A stretch of 64,000 nucleotides of DNA, from NCBI RefSeq assembly GCF_921293095.1, contig NC_060254.1, forward strand, positions 111,066,917 through 111,130,916, read 5' to 3'. The DNA is from Ischnura elegans. Taxonomy: Eukaryota > Arthropoda > Insecta > Odonata > Coenagrionidae. The position numbers were made by a program, and so were the translations under genes. The notes below the pieces were generated by a model. That model saw only the letters and a program-made list of their open reading frames with translations, made no database searches and was not told where the DNA came from. Shown here piece after piece: positions 46,275 to 58,480 of this stretch. Position 1 is the first letter of the stretch. Every line of letters starts with the position of its first letter.

Positions 46275-49200
46275 TGATAGCCAATAGCCAAGTGTCTGCG
46301 AGGCCATAGACTGCCACTTCGATCCGTGAACCAATAGGTGATCAAAAATTTCCGCAGTGAGGCAGCAATAGCTGATCAATCCGTTTATTCCCAGTTTTTA
46401 AAATAGAGTATTTGCTCTCGCGTGAAATAGCATTGAAAAGTTACAAATTCGATGAATGACGTCATCTTGATTATGAATCTCCATTCACAGCCTTACTTGC
46501 TGGTTTATCTGCTTGTGATATTCGGCTCACTCTACCGTCAGTGCTGCAAGTTGCGACTGTTGTAAACTTTTGAATTTGTTTCATCTTTTTTAAAATGCGC
46601 GGTGTATGAGAATGCGTATCTGTAGGCCAATCGGAGAATCCTCGATTTCAATATGGTTGAATTGAATTTTTAAATTTCTCTTGGCCCCAAATTAGACCTT
46701 GATTATTGTTTTTGAGTATAGGTCTTGAATAATTTTGTCAACAAATCCAATTCATTGCACAAAAAATTCCTATTGAAGTTTTATAAATATGTCGAAACGT
46801 TTCATTGAAATTCCTCAAGACCCACACTCGAAGACACTTGGATCGACGACAAAAATTCAGGACCCAAAATCACAATTTTGCTCGTTCTTCTCCTAGTGGT
46901 CCGATCAGAATCCTTGCAACCATGGATTCCCGGGTGAGATAATCTCGGAAATCTGTCATGTTGGAGCGAGAGCGAATTCTCGGCTGAGGAATATTGAGAG
47001 GGGCGTATTGCCGCATTCGTTCGCAGAGGGCGTCCTCCAATGCGGCATTCCATTGCCTCAACCGCTCCCTCCATTATTCATCGGGCCTCCCTTCTCTTGT
47101 GCCGCTGAGGGTCGCTTCCAAATTTGTTGGTTTTGCTTTCGATCCGGAAAGCCTTTGAAAAACAAATCAGGTGAGGTTCTAGGAAAAAAAACCCATTGCC
47201 TCCGCGAGAGAGGACGTTTTTCCGCCGAATTGAAAGCTCTGAATTAAGTCCTAAATGAATACATTGGATAGATTTTGGTGAAAAGGACCAGTTGATGGGG
47301 AATCGGAACGCTTTTAAAAGACCTCGCCCGGAACGTAAACTGTGTCATTCCAGTCTGAATGTGTTCCGCGTTGCACTTCTATGCTAGCACTTATGGGTCT
47401 CAAGGGTTATTGGGTCTATATTAATAATTTTGTTCGTTACAACGTTGGTGGCAATGTTGATATGATTCGGATTCTAAATTTCCACGGGAAGAGAGTGCAA
47501 ATAATATCTAAAGGTTTGATATTAATGAAATGCCGATGTTTTCATGGGATAAATTTTGGATAACTTAAATATTATTGCATTCATATAAAATAAAATTGGC
47601 CATAACAAGTCCTAGCATTGCTGCTAATTTCATGCACATTGTGTGAGTACTGATTACTTATCAATGAAAGTTTGAATAACATTATACGTTGGCCAGTTAT
47701 AGCATTGGTGCAGGTTTTGAGAATACCTTCGGAGATGTACTTTTCCAAATGAACATCTGCCCTTCATTCAAAAAGTAATTTCTTTGAATGTCCGAAGTTA
47801 TCTCGGTTTTAAGGTGCTAACTATTGATATGATTGATAGATGTGATTCAATCCTTTTCTTATCTGAAAGTAAAATGAATGCGATAGCTGCTATATTGTGA
47901 TACTTTGATGAGCCTCAAATGAGTATCAGTGTGCCAAACATCATGACAAATGAAAATAGGCATCATGTCGATAAGCACGGGCATACGAAGGCATTTATTC
48001 CTGCGATGAACCTTGCATGCGGAACAACACACGACTTTCTCTCCCACTCGTTTAAAATTTTGTATATCATAATAATAATAATCATATTTTTATATACAAT
48101 ATTAATATTAATTAATATTAATACTCCTTCAACATTTTAAAATGACATAAAATTCAAAAAAATTTATTCAAGGTCAAAGGTCACAAAAATGGGTTTTTTG
48201 CATTTTTTGGCCAAACTTTAAGTTTTGTGATAAAAATTCCTCGACCAAAATTGTAGATCAGAAAATTATCTACAAAATTGTTATTATATTTTTTTCTCCA
48301 AGATTTACCGTTTCTAATAAAAACCATTCGAAAGTTAGGTGGAGCTGTATTCTCCGTAATATGCATGACTATATTGTCGCGCTCTCCGAACATTATTGGA
48401 CAAAAATCAGATTATTCCTGATCAGCCGGATATATCAAGGTAATTACATGTAATGAGAAGGAGTTCAAACATTTTTATTACAGATTGCTGAGCCTGAGAA
48501 CCATTCCTGATCTTTTTATTTAATTGAAAATGGGATTCCACTTATTGCCAAGTTTAAATGTCGCCGTGTCTCGATTCAAAGTATTTTTACTACGGTTGAT
48601 CTCGATGGCCTCCTATGCAAGCCTGTTCCAGAAGTTACATGATGTAATATATAATGAACTAAACCTGTGAAAGTGTATATCTTGTGAATGCTTAACGCAA
48701 GCATTCGCCGGGAAAGAATTTCTTAAAATATCATTTTGTTGAAAATTGCTTATGAGTATTAGCACCCACACGGAACTGGAAATCTAAAATTTCCCTTTCG
48801 TGGGGTCCGATTCATCCCTTTTACTCTCCAGCGCTTCGGAGCACTCGACTCTCTTGTCTTTGCCTTTCTCTTTCCCCTTTCATCTCCAAATCGCTTTTAT
48901 CGGAGAATATTAAGGGCGCGCATTGATTCCCCACCCGCCTCAAATTCAATTTCCCGCCTTTTGTGTCACGGGATGATCTCGGCGTGGAAATAGAGGAAGG
49001 AGCTAAAGTTTTTTTTTTTTTTAACGATTCCCTCCGCGGAACGCTCTTCTATTTTTTTCTTATTTTCGCCCTTCATCTTTTAATTCCTTCGCGCCGATTC
49101 CCGAAATGAGATTTGGCCGGAAGGCGACCCTATCAACATTGCCATTTAACTTTGGCTTCCTCTCTCATTCTCGGTGGAACCAAATAATAGAGATTGCGAC

Positions 49201-50397
49201 TGATTGGACGGGACAAAGCCAGCCAACGGCGCGCCGCGGATGTTTCGCGGATTAGCTAAACTCGGCGATGATTGGCGGCGATGGGTCTCTGTCTGTTGCA
49301 GTCAATTAAAGAGTGCATCATGAGTCGGATTGAAACGAAATCGAGATCAACCGCGAGGTGGCGAAGGTGAATGAGGTTTTATGCGGAGAGAGATTGAGAG
49401 TCGATACCGACAACATCTGTTGGATGGCGAGAGAATGGAACGGATGGATGGAATGAATTTCAAGTGGAGCAATGAGGAGAGGATTGTTCTCCGCTGAAAG
49501 AGATAGATGCTGCATTCGAGGATAATGTCAAGTGATCCCCCGCCGTTCTTCATTCATGAACTGAATTTTAATTGCTTTTCGAGTTCATTGCGACTGTTCT
49601 TGAGAGCCTCCCTCCACATTATGGGTGGAAGAAGGGATTTCATTTGGTGACGGAATAGGATATGACGAGTCGGTCGTAGATCGCCCAAGCTCATTTTCGT
49701 CCGCAGCATAAGTGACGCGAATTCAAATCGCGGCTCATTGCTTCGGCGTGTCATAACCAATTGTCGATTTTTCTAGAAACTAGCTTTCGGCAATAAAAAT
49801 TTAGCGATTATAACCTCATGATAATTTTTATTGATAAAATAAATATCTCTGACTGAATAAGTTTAATCATTTTTAATGTGTGTTCATGAGACATTAAAAA
49901 TTGCCATATAAAAATGATCAATTTTCATTGTCATAAGTCGTTTCAAAAAACATGTATGAAATATAAAATTCGATCTCTAATTCTGAAATATTATCCTTAT
50001 TGAAAGAATTTCCGCGCATAATACAATTTAGTATAGATAGAGGTAGAGGTCACCTTAGATATAACTATAGGGTGTGGATTTCCCCATCTCAAGGTAGGGC
50101 AGTTCCTTTTCCAATTCCTCTCCATGGGCTGCATTGCACTTCGATAATCTTTTCATTAATTTTTTTATATTCCAAAATGATAAAAATCGTCACTTGCGAC
50201 AGAAAAAGGAAATAAACAGCGAGTAGTGATCAAGAAGGTAAAATAAAGATAATAGAAATTAACACCGAACGATCCATCTTGAGAGAACATTCTGCGTACA
50301 ATTTCTAAAAAAAATGCTCCAATTCATGTTTACAATGTTTCATTTTTCTTCTGCTGACAAACTACACTACACAAAATTCAGACGATCATCACCATCT
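46275..50397. other. No supported gene; GC-rich patch and retroelement-like stretch
   Basis: 48131-48430 has the look of a transposon 3' region (AAAATTGTAGA and TCTACAAAATTGT as a small inverted pair) but no second copy is present here. 48880-49550 is GC-richer with several CCAAT/ATTGG words. Frames of up to 90 codons show no domains. Confidence 0.4.
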
Positions 50398-50600
50398 TTA
50401 GTCAACAACGCTAAGATTGATTTCACCCATCTCTCCATTCTCTCTCTTACCCGCTGGTCTTTTCAATGTCACGTATTTCTTCTCTTTCACATCCTTCATA
50501 ACCCTTTGTCCCATGTAACTTACATTCGGAGCCGTCCCTTGCCCTTCCGCCTTCTTCACCGAATTTCGAATGCTTCCACTATTGACTTCTCTGCTGCTGC
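50398..50600 (-). pseudogene. LINE ORF2 C-terminus (family L1x, copy 3)
   Basis: The minus strand shows KGKGRLRM, a frameshift, then SYMGQRVMKDVKEKKYVTLK and RPAGKREN, with a stop at 50398-50400. Motifs and order match the copies at 13956, 46143 and 63731. Confidence 0.7.
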
Positions 50601-51547
50601 CAACGTCCTTCTAACCTCACCATAATTTTTATTAATAAAATTCATCTCTCTAAATGAATTAGTTTAATCATTTGATATGCTCTGACGGACAAATTCGCAT
50701 CAACAATTGTTATCCTTGTCCACTGGCTAGTTGAGGTGAGTACGTTCTATAAGCACAGCTTCTGAACGCTCCTACGGCGTGACCAATTATGAGAGGAAGA
50801 ATGAAATTTTCAATTATTTTGATGCCTCAAGACAAAGAAAATTGAGCACAAGTACCTTTTTCATTGCCGCTTTGTGCTTTCACACTTTTATTTCCTTGTC
50901 CTGCCCCTTGTATGCTTTTGTTTTAAGTCCCATATTCTGTTCAGAGCATCTGCACGCCCTTTTTCTGGATATCTTATGAGATGACTTCTCCTTAAACAAA
51001 GCCATGAAATAATTGCTGGTCGGCCCCAATGGCATCATTCCCTTAAGAAAGCACGTGCCTTGGACGCGAAACGAAGCCTATAAATGCTCTTCTCGACTCG
51101 ATGTTCCATCCCGGGGCAATCCATATTTGAACGGCGGAACGCGTTCGGCCGATTCCCTCCACGCTACACCTGAGATCCACAGGGAAGGATGAAGCCATTC
51201 ATTGATATATCGAAATTCCTAAACCCTTACTTTTCGGAAATGATTCCGAGCACGTTCCATCCGTTCTGATGTTCGGGGCCGATCCCTTGCCCTCAGCGAG
51301 CGACGATTACTCAGCGAAGGCGTCTGTCTCCTTCGCAAAGGCTCGCTCGGCTTTTTGTTCGCCTTCTCAGCTCATTCATTTCTAACGATACCTGCGCGAG
51401 ATAAAAGGAAATAGAAAAAAACAATGTGAAATTACACTCAAAGTGGTCAGGAGATGGTTCCTCAGTTCCCTAAGATTAACTCAGAAAATTAATTTCTTTA
51501 CCGATATGAGCTTCTGCCCAAAAGATGATCATTTACTCATCGATTCA
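50601..51547. other. No supported gene
   Basis: GC content rises at 51000-51400. No domain or element end was recognised. Confidence 0.45.
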
Positions 51548-51680
51548 ACGTAAAGGTAGGTTTCGCTGGGTGAGGGTAGAGCTCAGCCCAGATGAAGCCA
51601 CAGGGGTGTAAATTTCATACGTTCAGGAGAGGTAGTTACTTTCCCCCCTCGCACTTTATAGGATATCAGTTTGGGGTATC
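51548..51680 (-). mobile_element. tRNA-derived SINE (family 1), 3' part, copy 3
   Basis: In reverse complement: GTGCGAGGGGGGAAAGTAAC, TGAACGTATGAAATTTACAC, GAGCTCTACCCTCACCCAGC. The same blocks and order end the copies at 9783 and 24945. The tRNA head is missing. Confidence 0.55.
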
Positions 51681-52404
51681 ACCTTATAAAAAGGACTGAT
51701 GAAGGCTCTAGGAGACCAATAACAACCTCTTACGTCACCAGAACTCTTAAAAAAAAGTCATAGGGATTTCGGCGATTCCATGCGTCCGCTTTAGAAATAA
51801 CGCTATTCTACTATAATGGGTCAACAAATATAATATCTCTCAAGCTTATCAATTGTAGTGCCCCTCAACGATTTTCTCGAATTTTCTGCGGGTGTGTTGG
51901 GTTGGGTTGGGATTGAAGCGACGATGTTTCTAATCCGACCCGTATTCAATCATATAACTGCTCAGTTGATTTGTCCTTAATGCCCTCATGAATTCGATCG
52001 CCTTGAATAAATCTTATCGCGTGCGGAGAAAGTTATCAACAATGTGAATAAATGTTTCAATAGCGGTGATTATCTGACTTAAATATTCCATCGAATGACA
52101 TCGTTGCAGTTTGAGTTGAACTATTTCTTGTAAAGACTGATAATACGGTTGAATTTTGAATATGATTTAATGTAAAACCTCGTATTCATTCTTCTTCTTA
52201 CTTCGGGAACTAAATGAAATTAATATGATTCTTATGGAATATGTGCAGTGCTTTGAAATTCGTCGCAGACCAGCGACAAAATAAGGGTTTTTTTTATCCC
52301 GACAGTGGCTGAGTAAGCACGACCCTGTGCCACATGTGCCTCACTGTACACTTGTAACATCAGCATCTTGTTCGGTAAAACCCATCCCGAAGTTCGCTCT
52401 GAGA
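51681..52404. other. No supported gene
   Basis: AT-rich with short frames only. Confidence 0.5.
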
Positions 52405-52475
52405 AAATGGCTTGGTAGTGTTACTAACACACCTGACCGGTAATCGGGAGATTCGGGTTCGAATCCCTGCTAAGT
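52405..52475 (+). pseudogene. tRNA-Thr(GGT)-like sequence
   Basis: AAATGGCTTGGTAG is an acceptable A box. CCTGA-CCGGTAA-TCGGG gives an anticodon stem-loop with GGT in the anticodon position. GGTTCGAATCC is a perfect B box. Acceptor and T stems pair poorly, so this is a pseudogene or the head of a SINE and not a working tRNA. Confidence 0.55.
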
Positions 52476-53350
52476 TGAATGTTTTTTCATGGCAAACTTC
52501 ATTTGTTGGTGTATTTAACTTATGGAATATACTTTGGGGTAGCATTTGTTTTCCTTTTAGCTTTGACCATAAGGTCCCGTTTATGCAATGATGAATTTTT
52601 GAGTGATGATGAAACGATATTTTCGACGAAAAAACAAAAGTATTGAATGATTGAAGTTTTATAATTCCATCTAGAAACTGACATTAGGAGCTTCACGAGG
52701 AATTCTTCAATATCGCCGACGGAACGATGCAAAGAATTGAATCATTGAAAAAAACGAGATGATCTAATCATTCAGTTCCGATATATTAAAAAAGTTATAT
52801 TAGATTCCGATATATTAGGTTCTAAACTTAAAAATATCCCATAAAAATCATTTAATCTCTTCTGAAACGCATTAATATCCTTTCAAAACACATTTTCATA
52901 AATGAATTTCCTGAAGGACCCAGTCAGTCTCCTAATAAGTGCCTAGGTGACGGTACGCGAATGCAAACGATACATACGCTGGTTCGTAGCTATCAAACTT
53001 GTTAATTTATGATTCCATCACGCTGTCACGCCTTCCCTCGGCCTATGATCCGATGGGACCGCCTACCATAGCTAATACCCGGCAGCTCCCGGCAGGCTCC
53101 GATCTCTTGAGTCGTGGGCTGACCTCATAGGAATTTCAATTTTATGGGCGCCAGGCAACCAGAGTTGCCTTCCTATGGACAGCACTGAAGGGAGGCTTCA
53201 CACAATTGTCACACTTAACATGGCAATTAATTTATTGCAGAATTTAACAAACATAAAGATTTCCTTTTAAACAAATACCAATAAATTACAGTGCGACATA
53301 CATACAAGATACCATGAGAATATTGTCTTTTCTTCTGGTACCAAATTTGA
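52476..53350. other. No supported gene
   Basis: Frames of up to 70 codons without a domain. Confidence 0.5.
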
Positions 53351-53470
53351 AGATTCGAGACAGGAGAATGCTGGATCTCGGCTCATATCTGCCAAAAGGC
53401 AGCCGGATCTCTGAGACAGGAGAATGCTGGATCTCGGCTCATATCTGCCAAAAGGCAGCCGAATCTCAGC
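53351..53470. repeat. 56-bp tandem duplication
   Basis: GAGACAGGAGAATGCTGGAT starts at 53357 and again at 53413, and the identity runs on for at least 49 bases (GCTCATATCTGCC, AAAAGGCAGCCG). Nearly identical copies imply a recent event. Confidence 0.9.
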
Positions 53471-54060
53471 TACGTATATCCAGGAAATCACCTGAGTGGT
53501 GTCCACAGCCCCAGAGTACTTGCCCTGGAGAGAACAAGAGATAGGATCGACCCATGTCTCAGCAACCGGCCAGAAACCAGTTAATTGCACCCAATGCTGT
53601 GCACATGCAGAAATGAGGCTGATCCACTTACCGAAGAGCGTCGGGAGATACGGCTTAATATCCTTCGGGCGCTTTCTCTATGCGTAGGCTGGACACTCTC
53701 TGAGTCGACCACTGTCGACCGGTCTCCTGTCTACTCTCTCTCTCTCTCTCTCTGTCCTTCTCCCCGTCCTCACATACGCATATTCGCTCGCCTCTCTCAC
53801 CTAGACTCGCCTCCTGGCTGACGCATCGTTACCTGGGCTCTCCCGGCCAGCCCACCGACCTATCCAGGAGGGGAGGGGGGTTTGGTGGGAGGTGGGTGTG
53901 TGGGTAGGGGAAGGATTATTTGGGAAGGGGAGGGGTGGTTGCCTGAACCATGACTCCGCACGCCCAGCGAAGGGGAAACGGGGAAATGGGAGAGTGAGTC
54001 ACCGTGGAACCGGCCGGTTAAGGCAAGCCCAGTGGAGTTTTCAGGGTGAACGTTACAACG
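53471..54060. other. GC-rich stretch; (CT)n and G-rich tract
   Basis: (CT)n runs at about 53732-53753. The tract 53868-53940 is very G-rich on the plus strand (runs of 3-6 G: GGGGAGGGGGG, GGTGGGAGGTGGG, GGGAAGGGGAGGGG), which could form G-quadruplexes. Frames here are composition-driven. Confidence 0.5.
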
Positions 54061-54305
54061 CAGTGGCCAGGAATTTCTTTCGGTGGGGTCCAAAACCAGG
54101 GGGAAAAATATTTGAAACACAGGGTACTAAGTAATGGGTTTAAACTAATTTTAACACTTTTCATAATCGAAAAAACTTCATTTTTTAAAGAAATATTATG
54201 TAAATTCATGATTTATCGATATTTTGTGTTATTTTATGAAGGAAAATCATTGTGTTTTCATATTTCGGGAGGGAGGTCCGAACCCCACCCCTGGCTACGC
54301 CACTG
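54061..54305. mobile_element. hAT-like element, 245 bp
   Basis: The left end is CAGTGGCCAGGAATTTC. The right end in reverse complement is CAGTGGCGTAGCCAGGGG. GGTGGGGT(C/T)C follows on both sides. CAGTGGCGTAGCCAGG is a very common hAT tip. Flanking 8-mers do not match (TTACAACG, CCTCCATC), so the duplication has decayed or one end is not the true end. Confidence 0.55.
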
Positions 54306-55799
54306 CCTCCATCTTCTGAACTTCAGAACCCTACAAAGCGTGAAACGGACCGGCTTGAGGCACTTGAAGGGACCCCCAAAGAAAAAGCCATGGTGTAGGC
54401 ACCAATACGTTTTCCTGCCCATCCGTCAGCCGTTTATAAAATCGAAGAATTGAAATCGAAACAAATGAAATCCAAAGGATTTTCTTATTGGTAGTAAGTC
54501 GTGACCATGGTCGTGACCTATTTCTGCTTCTGATTTTGTTACTTGCGACGTAAGTGGAAGACTTTTTAAAGAAAGCGGAGACAGAGCACGGTCAAATTGC
54601 CTTTTCCGATGAGTCCTATGTGATATGGATCTCATTACGCGGGCCCTTTGCGACTCCATTATATTAATGACCGGGAGGTTATTGCCGGAGACCGAGTCAC
54701 CAATTTCCCCCTAATTCTCGCTGCGACGACCGTAATTATCTTCAGTGAAATACAGCCGCGAGTTGGATTATGGTATACTTACCTATGGATAACAAATCTG
54801 CCCTGCGGAAATTAATTCCCAAGCCTCCCTGTGGAGAATGGATGGTGTATTTACGTGAGCGTCACATCAAAGAGTCGAGGTCCTCACCTATGTGTTCCTG
54901 TCGTGTTCCCAGATATCTGATTCAAATATTACGTCGTAGATGAGCCCCTTTTTTTACAAATAAGCGTATTTATTCAATACATATTGCTAGCAGTAGGCGA
55001 TTGCCTGGTGGTAATATGTGAATAAAATAAATTAAACGTAAGCCTACCCACCTATAAGCAAAGTAAAGGACCATAAAATACACCTATAGGATAAAAAAAC
55101 ACTACTAAGAATACCATACTACTAAAAAATGAAATTTGAATCAAATATCCCAATTCCCAACGCGCCCAAATGAATCATAATAACCTAGGAACACTTACTC
55201 CTAAACATTTTAGGTACTTAATTTTTTATTCAGGTGCCCGTTCAGGTCTCTGACCTTAAAAAACCATTTAGCCGATGTGAGCACGGAGTTGAATTACTCA
55301 CTGCGCACGTCATCGAAATTTGGATTTGTAAGTATTAATGAGGTGTGCAAATGATAACGAATGACCCGTATTATCAGGGTTATTAACGAATAAAGTAAAG
55401 TAAGAGTTGCGTGAATGAGGCTAACAGAATGTCCATTTGTCCAGATAATTAGGGTGAAAGGGTCAAGTGACTTTCCATGAGCGCTGAACATCAAGTAACC
55501 TTCGTTTTGAGTGCAGTTGAAACTGGAGACCAGAAAAATCGTATGACACTTTCGAACAAGTGCATCCAATGGAATAAAAACTAAGCGTTCATTGCTGCAT
55601 TAAATATTAGAATAGGAATCCCGTGGTTTCTGTCATTTTCAGTCAAGCGTTATGCCCGAAACAATAACTCCTCGGTCCTCATCAACCATCGATACATTGC
55701 GCCGAGGTTTGAAAAGCGGATTCGAATGTATAAATGAGTCAATAGACAATTGTACTATTTTATTTTATTATCACATTTTAATGTAATTGCTTTCTTGTT
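54306..55799. other. No supported gene
   Basis: Short frames only, no element ends. Confidence 0.5.
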
Positions 55800-56010
55800 T
55801 GTTCCGAAAAATATTGGACCTCAAATTACGACCACTTCCTGATTATCTAGAGCACTGAAATTTTCAGGATAGCTTAGAACTGGATGACAATACAATGCCC
55901 TTACACTTTCATCACAATCGGAACAGTATCTCGAGTAATATTCAGCAATAATAATGGAGTTCCAAACATGGCCACCTAAATTCAATGGCGACGATGCAAT
56001 CATTATAGTT
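55800..56010 (+). repeat. Dispersed repeat family A, copy 3
   Basis: ACTGAAATTTTCAGGATAGC, AGAACTGGATGACAATACAA and GGCCACC blocks match the copies at 44672 and 8960. The copy sits just upstream of the mariner insertion. Confidence 0.6.
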
Positions 56011-56190
56011 GTGATAAAGTATCTGTTTGTAAAGCGTAGAGTATCTGTGGATTTAAAAACATCTTTCTCATCAATCATATTTGAAGTTTTCATTTATTTT
56101 AAGGAACTGTAAGCCATTGTTTTCTTCTTTTTAATGAAGCGGTTTTTATTAAAACTTCATTTTCTATGCTAAAATATTTTTTCCATAATA

Positions 56191-57134
56191 CGAGAGCCAT
56201 TTTTTCAACCTCCTATAGCTTAGACAAAAACACTATACAAGCGAAAGGCGGGAACTGCGCAGTTAGGGCAATGTTGTCTCCTCCGCACCAGACGCTCAAG
56301 TCATTTCTGACCGTGAGTTTTTATTTTAAGGTTAGCAGCAATCTCATGAACAACACTGCCTCAATGGATTCTCCCGCCACGTGTGCACTGGGGAGCAACA
56401 GCCAAATGGCTTCAGCACTGACATGTCTTGACCTTTATGTCGATAAAGAGTTTTTTAATGCTTCATGGCTACGGATGAGACGGGTTAAATACGGCACTCA
56501 CGAATCAAAGCAGAAATTGCTTGATTTGGATGCACCAAAAATCACCAGGCAAACAAACAAAATTCAGGCGATCCTTCCGGCAATCGAACAGTTCATGCTG
56601 CCGTGTTTTGGTTCGAAAAGGGGTGTTGTTCGTGGATTTCATGCAGCCGTTGCAAACGTTAATGCAGCTGCACACAGTTAATCAATACGCCTGTTCCCAT
56701 TGAAAACAAATAAAGAGACACACTGCCTTCTGGAAGTGCTCTGATCCATGACAACGCCCGCCATCTCAGCGCTGATGCAGCCCAACTGCTCCTTGAGCAA
56801 TTTCGATTGACATTTTCGATCACCCGCCGTGCAATGCAGATCTAGGGCCGTGTGGCTTCCATCTTTACGCTGAAATGAAGATGTGGCTAGGAGGGAAGCG
56901 TTTTCAAACGGGCGATGAGCTTCAGAACAAAGGCAATATTTTGGCGGCATTGGCGGCAACATCCTACGAAGAGGGAATAGGAAAGCTTGACCACAGGCAC
57001 CACCAATTCCTCAATCGCCGAGGTGATTATGTCGAAAGGACGCCACGAGTGTGCTCAAGATTTAATGTAATTTTTAATCAATCATTTCGTCTTCTGTTCA
57101 TGGCCCATCGGAGGTTGAAAAAAAACGGCCCTAG
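56191..57134 (+). mobile_element. Tc1/mariner relic, 944 bp, with TIRs and TA duplications
   Basis: The left tip CGAGAGCCATTTTTTCAACC and right tip (reverse complement CTAGGGCCGTTTTTTTTCAA) are TIRs of ~25 bp sharing TTCAACCTCC. TA flanks both sides (56189-56190, 57135-57136), as expected for mariner. The element is shorter than a full mariner (~1.3 kb), and the N-terminal half of the transposase is largely missing or scrambled. Confidence 0.85.
56385..57060 (+). pseudogene. Mariner (DD34D) transposase pseudogene
   Basis: Recognisable pieces in changing frames are QMASALTCLDLYVDKEFFNA, THESKQ, WMHQKSPGKQTKF, KGVLFVDFMQP, LIHDNAR (second Asp, codon 56750-56752), then GPCGFHLYAEMKMWLGGKRF and YEEGIGKLDH with RRGDYVE at the end. 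The third catalytic Asp, normally SDFHL or CDFHL about 34 residues after HDN, reads CGFHL here (Gly, codon 56854-56856). At least three frameshifts and internal stops add to that, so it is inactive. Confidence 0.85.
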
Positions 57135-57149
57135 TATTTATGAATATTA

Positions 57150-57310
57150 AATATTGAGGTTTAGATCCTTTCTCATTAAAAAAAAACATATTTTTCCACG
57201 TTTCGGAAATGTATTTTCCATTTTCATGGCTTTTTATAAAAATATGAGAGGTACAATGAATACAGATGCTGGTCAACAAAATCAAGATTTCATATTTATA
57301 AAATTAAGTT
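57150..57310 (+). repeat. Dispersed repeat family C, copy 3 (3' part)
   Basis: ATAAAAATATGAGAGGTACA then ATGAATACAGATGCTGGTCA matches AAATATAAGAGGTAAAATGA and GGTGGTCA in copy 1 (13520-13560). Weak but collinear. Confidence 0.4.
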
Positions 57311-58379
57311 TAAAAATTAACTATTAAATTACAAGAGTTGAAGAAAAAAATGAATGTAACATCACTGTTGGCATTTTGACGCTCATTTTTGTTACCGTGA
57401 CGGTTTTCTCTAGTTGGTCCTCTTGCGTTGGAGATTCCCAACCGGAAGTGTATTGTGAGGTTCTCGAGTGAATTTCGAGTGAACAAGAAAACAAGTAAAC
57501 TTGTTGTTTTGCACTTTCGGAAAGGGCTTTATCCCTTTAACGGTCAATAGTTCAAAATATGAGGAGAAAGTATTCTTTTCCATCTTGTCATAGTAATTAT
57601 AACATAAAGGATAGCACATATTGGTGAATTTTCAAAATTATTGATCGATTATTAAATAGTGCAATATATCTCCTGAGATACATCCATGTAACTAAATTTT
57701 CGGTTCAAAATTATAGTTCATAAAAATTTCCGACTACGTCATTTTATTTAATCGGTTTCTTTCCTCCAACTATCTTGTTTGCACTAATTTATGGATGAAG
57801 TGAGTAAGTTGTACACCCACCCATACAAAATGTCAATCAAAACAATTTCACTGGACTACTTGTCTTTGCCAATATTGAAGCCTATTTTGAACTCGGCTCG
57901 AAATTGATCATCTTCCAGCTTCACCTTTTTCTCATACCGTTGCGCTAAAAAAGTTTAGCTCTGCTGCAGGGACTATTTTTCCATCTTGTTTTCATTAATC
58001 GGATCAAGCGTTCCTGCGATTAACACGATTCATTCTAATGCGCACAATCCAGTGACGTCATGGCAAAACAAGCAGTGCCGGAACGCACTTTACTCAACTA
58101 TATTTAGAAGTGAAATATTACTCTCTCTCTTTTTCAATATAAGATATAATTTACATTTTATTTCATTTTTTTGTTTTGGTATCGAATATATGTATTAGAA
58201 ATTTGGAGGCAACAAAATTTATAAAAGTGTTATTTCACTATTACGTATGCCTTATGAACGGCGTTCCGGCACCAAGAAGAAACAACTGGCACAATCTTAT
58301 GCGAATTAAGTCGCGCAGCACACGTCCCTCGTGTAAAACGAACTTGTAATTTCAACACGCAACGAAATAATATTTGAAC
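57311..58379. other. No supported gene
   Basis: AT-rich with short frames only. Confidence 0.5.
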
Positions 58380-58480
58380 ATCTGTGGTAAAATTCCACAC
58401 TATTATATTCACTCAACCAGTTTCGACGTTTAAACAAGCCATTATCAAGAGCTGCATGATAGACATTATGATGATCAGTA
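58380..58480 (-). repeat. PLE-like tail
   Basis: On the minus strand CTTGATAATGGCTTGTTTAA is followed by ACGTCGAAACTGG, the layout CTGATGA, hairpin, CGAAACTGG seen at PLE ends, in degraded form. Confidence 0.35.

Noticed and set aside
52405..52475. Functional tRNA-Thr gene
   Set aside because: A and B boxes are good, but acceptor and T stems do not pair properly.
54046..54453. 135-codon plus-strand frame
   Set aside because: It spans the whole hAT-like element and its flanks, so it is a chance frame.
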